A DNA stretch of 62,847 nucleotides from JAJDIA01 sp031555505. Its GTDB lineage: Bacteria > Bacteroidota > Bacteroidia > Bacteroidales > Tannerellaceae. Below the pieces are notes generated by a model. The model saw nothing but the letters and a program-made list of their open reading frames with translations, did no database searches and had not been told where the DNA came from. Below, piece by piece: positions 62,562-62,847 of the stretch (the first letter of the stretch is position 1; each line of letters starts with the position of its first letter). Position numbers and translations under genes: made by a program. The stretch covers positions 1 through 62,847 of the forward strand of contig JAVBUH010000081.1 in NCBI GenBank assembly GCA_031555505.1, in the 5' to 3' direction.

Positions 62562-62777
62562 AATCATGCAACCGGCGATAGATTCAAACAATATTTGAAA
62601 CTACGTCACTTTCAGAGACTGTAAAATTGGACTCCTCCCAGGGTAAAACACCTTGCCTTCAGCCTTTCAGGAGATGTGTAACTCTCTTGCTTTCAGCAGT
62701 TAAATCCTGAACCCTAACCCTTCAGTCTTCCCTTCAGCCCTTTTTCAGGGATCGTATGCTAAATCTTCTATCGGCAG
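62562..62777. other. Spacer without recognised gene
   Basis: Irregular recurrences of CTTTCAG and CCTTCAG occur here, but no strict period, hairpin or coding frame was found. The region continues the repeat-rich end of the window. Confidence 0.4.
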
Positions 62778-62843
62778 CATCCTTATGATGTATTGTTGTC
62801 ATCCTTATGATGTATTGTCGTCATCTGAATGATCATTTCATTC
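62778..62843. repeat. Tandem repeat, 22-bp period, at the window edge
   Basis: CATCCTTATGATGTATTG starts at 62778 and again at 62800; these two 22-base units differ at one base. A third, degenerate unit begins at 62822 (CATCTGAATGATCATTT). The array may continue past the window. Period is the same as the 38.1-38.3 kb array, though the unit sequence differs. Confidence 0.7.
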
Positions 62844-62847
62844 CACA

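Overview
The window looks like the chromosome of a gut Bacteroidales bacterium, most likely Parabacteroides or a close relative. Three things point that way: Bacteroidetes-type promoters (TAnnTTTG, with a TTTG box 19 bp upstream in the best case), families typical of the order (SusC/SusD, ECF sigma with FecR, GH92, HU-HIG, fimbrillins, FISUMP-type domains) and GC-rich dispersed intergenic palindromes. The genus is inferred from gene content, not from a marker gene.

Layout. 1-3.1 kb: the end of a fimbrial operon. 3.2-6.2 kb: an AAA+ ATPase and a cluster resembling toxin-antitoxin genes (fused DUF3791-type protein, DUF3990 protein, minimal nucleotidyltransferase, Phd/YefM antitoxin). 6.2-7.0 kb: a non-coding mosaic of nested palindromes. 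7.0-12.9 kb: hybrid histidine kinase, sigma-54 activator and lipid A phosphoethanolamine transferase, read as a signal-to-envelope pathway. 13-18.8 kb: Tex, a fused permease-ATPase ABC importer with its binding protein, and a membrane-bound AraC regulator. 19-22.5 kb: a SWIM/SNF2 helicase. 22.6-33 kb: a mannoside operon (PMI, ROK kinase, GH92, MFS, GH38) with a divergent AraC regulator.

33-37 kb: a PKD-rich secreted protein, a small outer-membrane barrel protein and a two-TM protein with an HTH-like tail. 37.4-39.9 kb: divergent HU-HIG and VapE/VirE genes separated by a seven-unit array of 22-bp period built on a dyad, which resembles iterons. 40-45 kb: accessory DNA with a serine hydrolase, a dead IS5-type transposase fragment, a truncated RarD, and an AT-rich island carrying a lipoprotein, a Crp regulator and a MACPF protein of the type related to Bacteroidales secreted antimicrobial proteins. 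45.6-52 kb: a PurF-like amidotransferase and one 1460-residue polypeptide joining CarA and CarB. 52-62.3 kb: a Crp regulator, then an ECF sigma/FecR/SusC(STN)/SusD/Gfo-Idh-MocA/DUF1080 glycan locus, probably for glycoside breakdown through 3-keto sugars. The last 0.5 kb holds a diverged inverted copy of the repeat at 6.8 kb and a second 22-bp tandem repeat running to the window edge.

The strongest candidates for something little described are the 22-bp array between HU-HIG and VapE, the DUF3791-fusion/DUF3990 cluster, the nested palindrome family and the MACPF island. No tRNA, rRNA or CRISPR array was seen. All family names come from reading motifs by eye; no database search was run.
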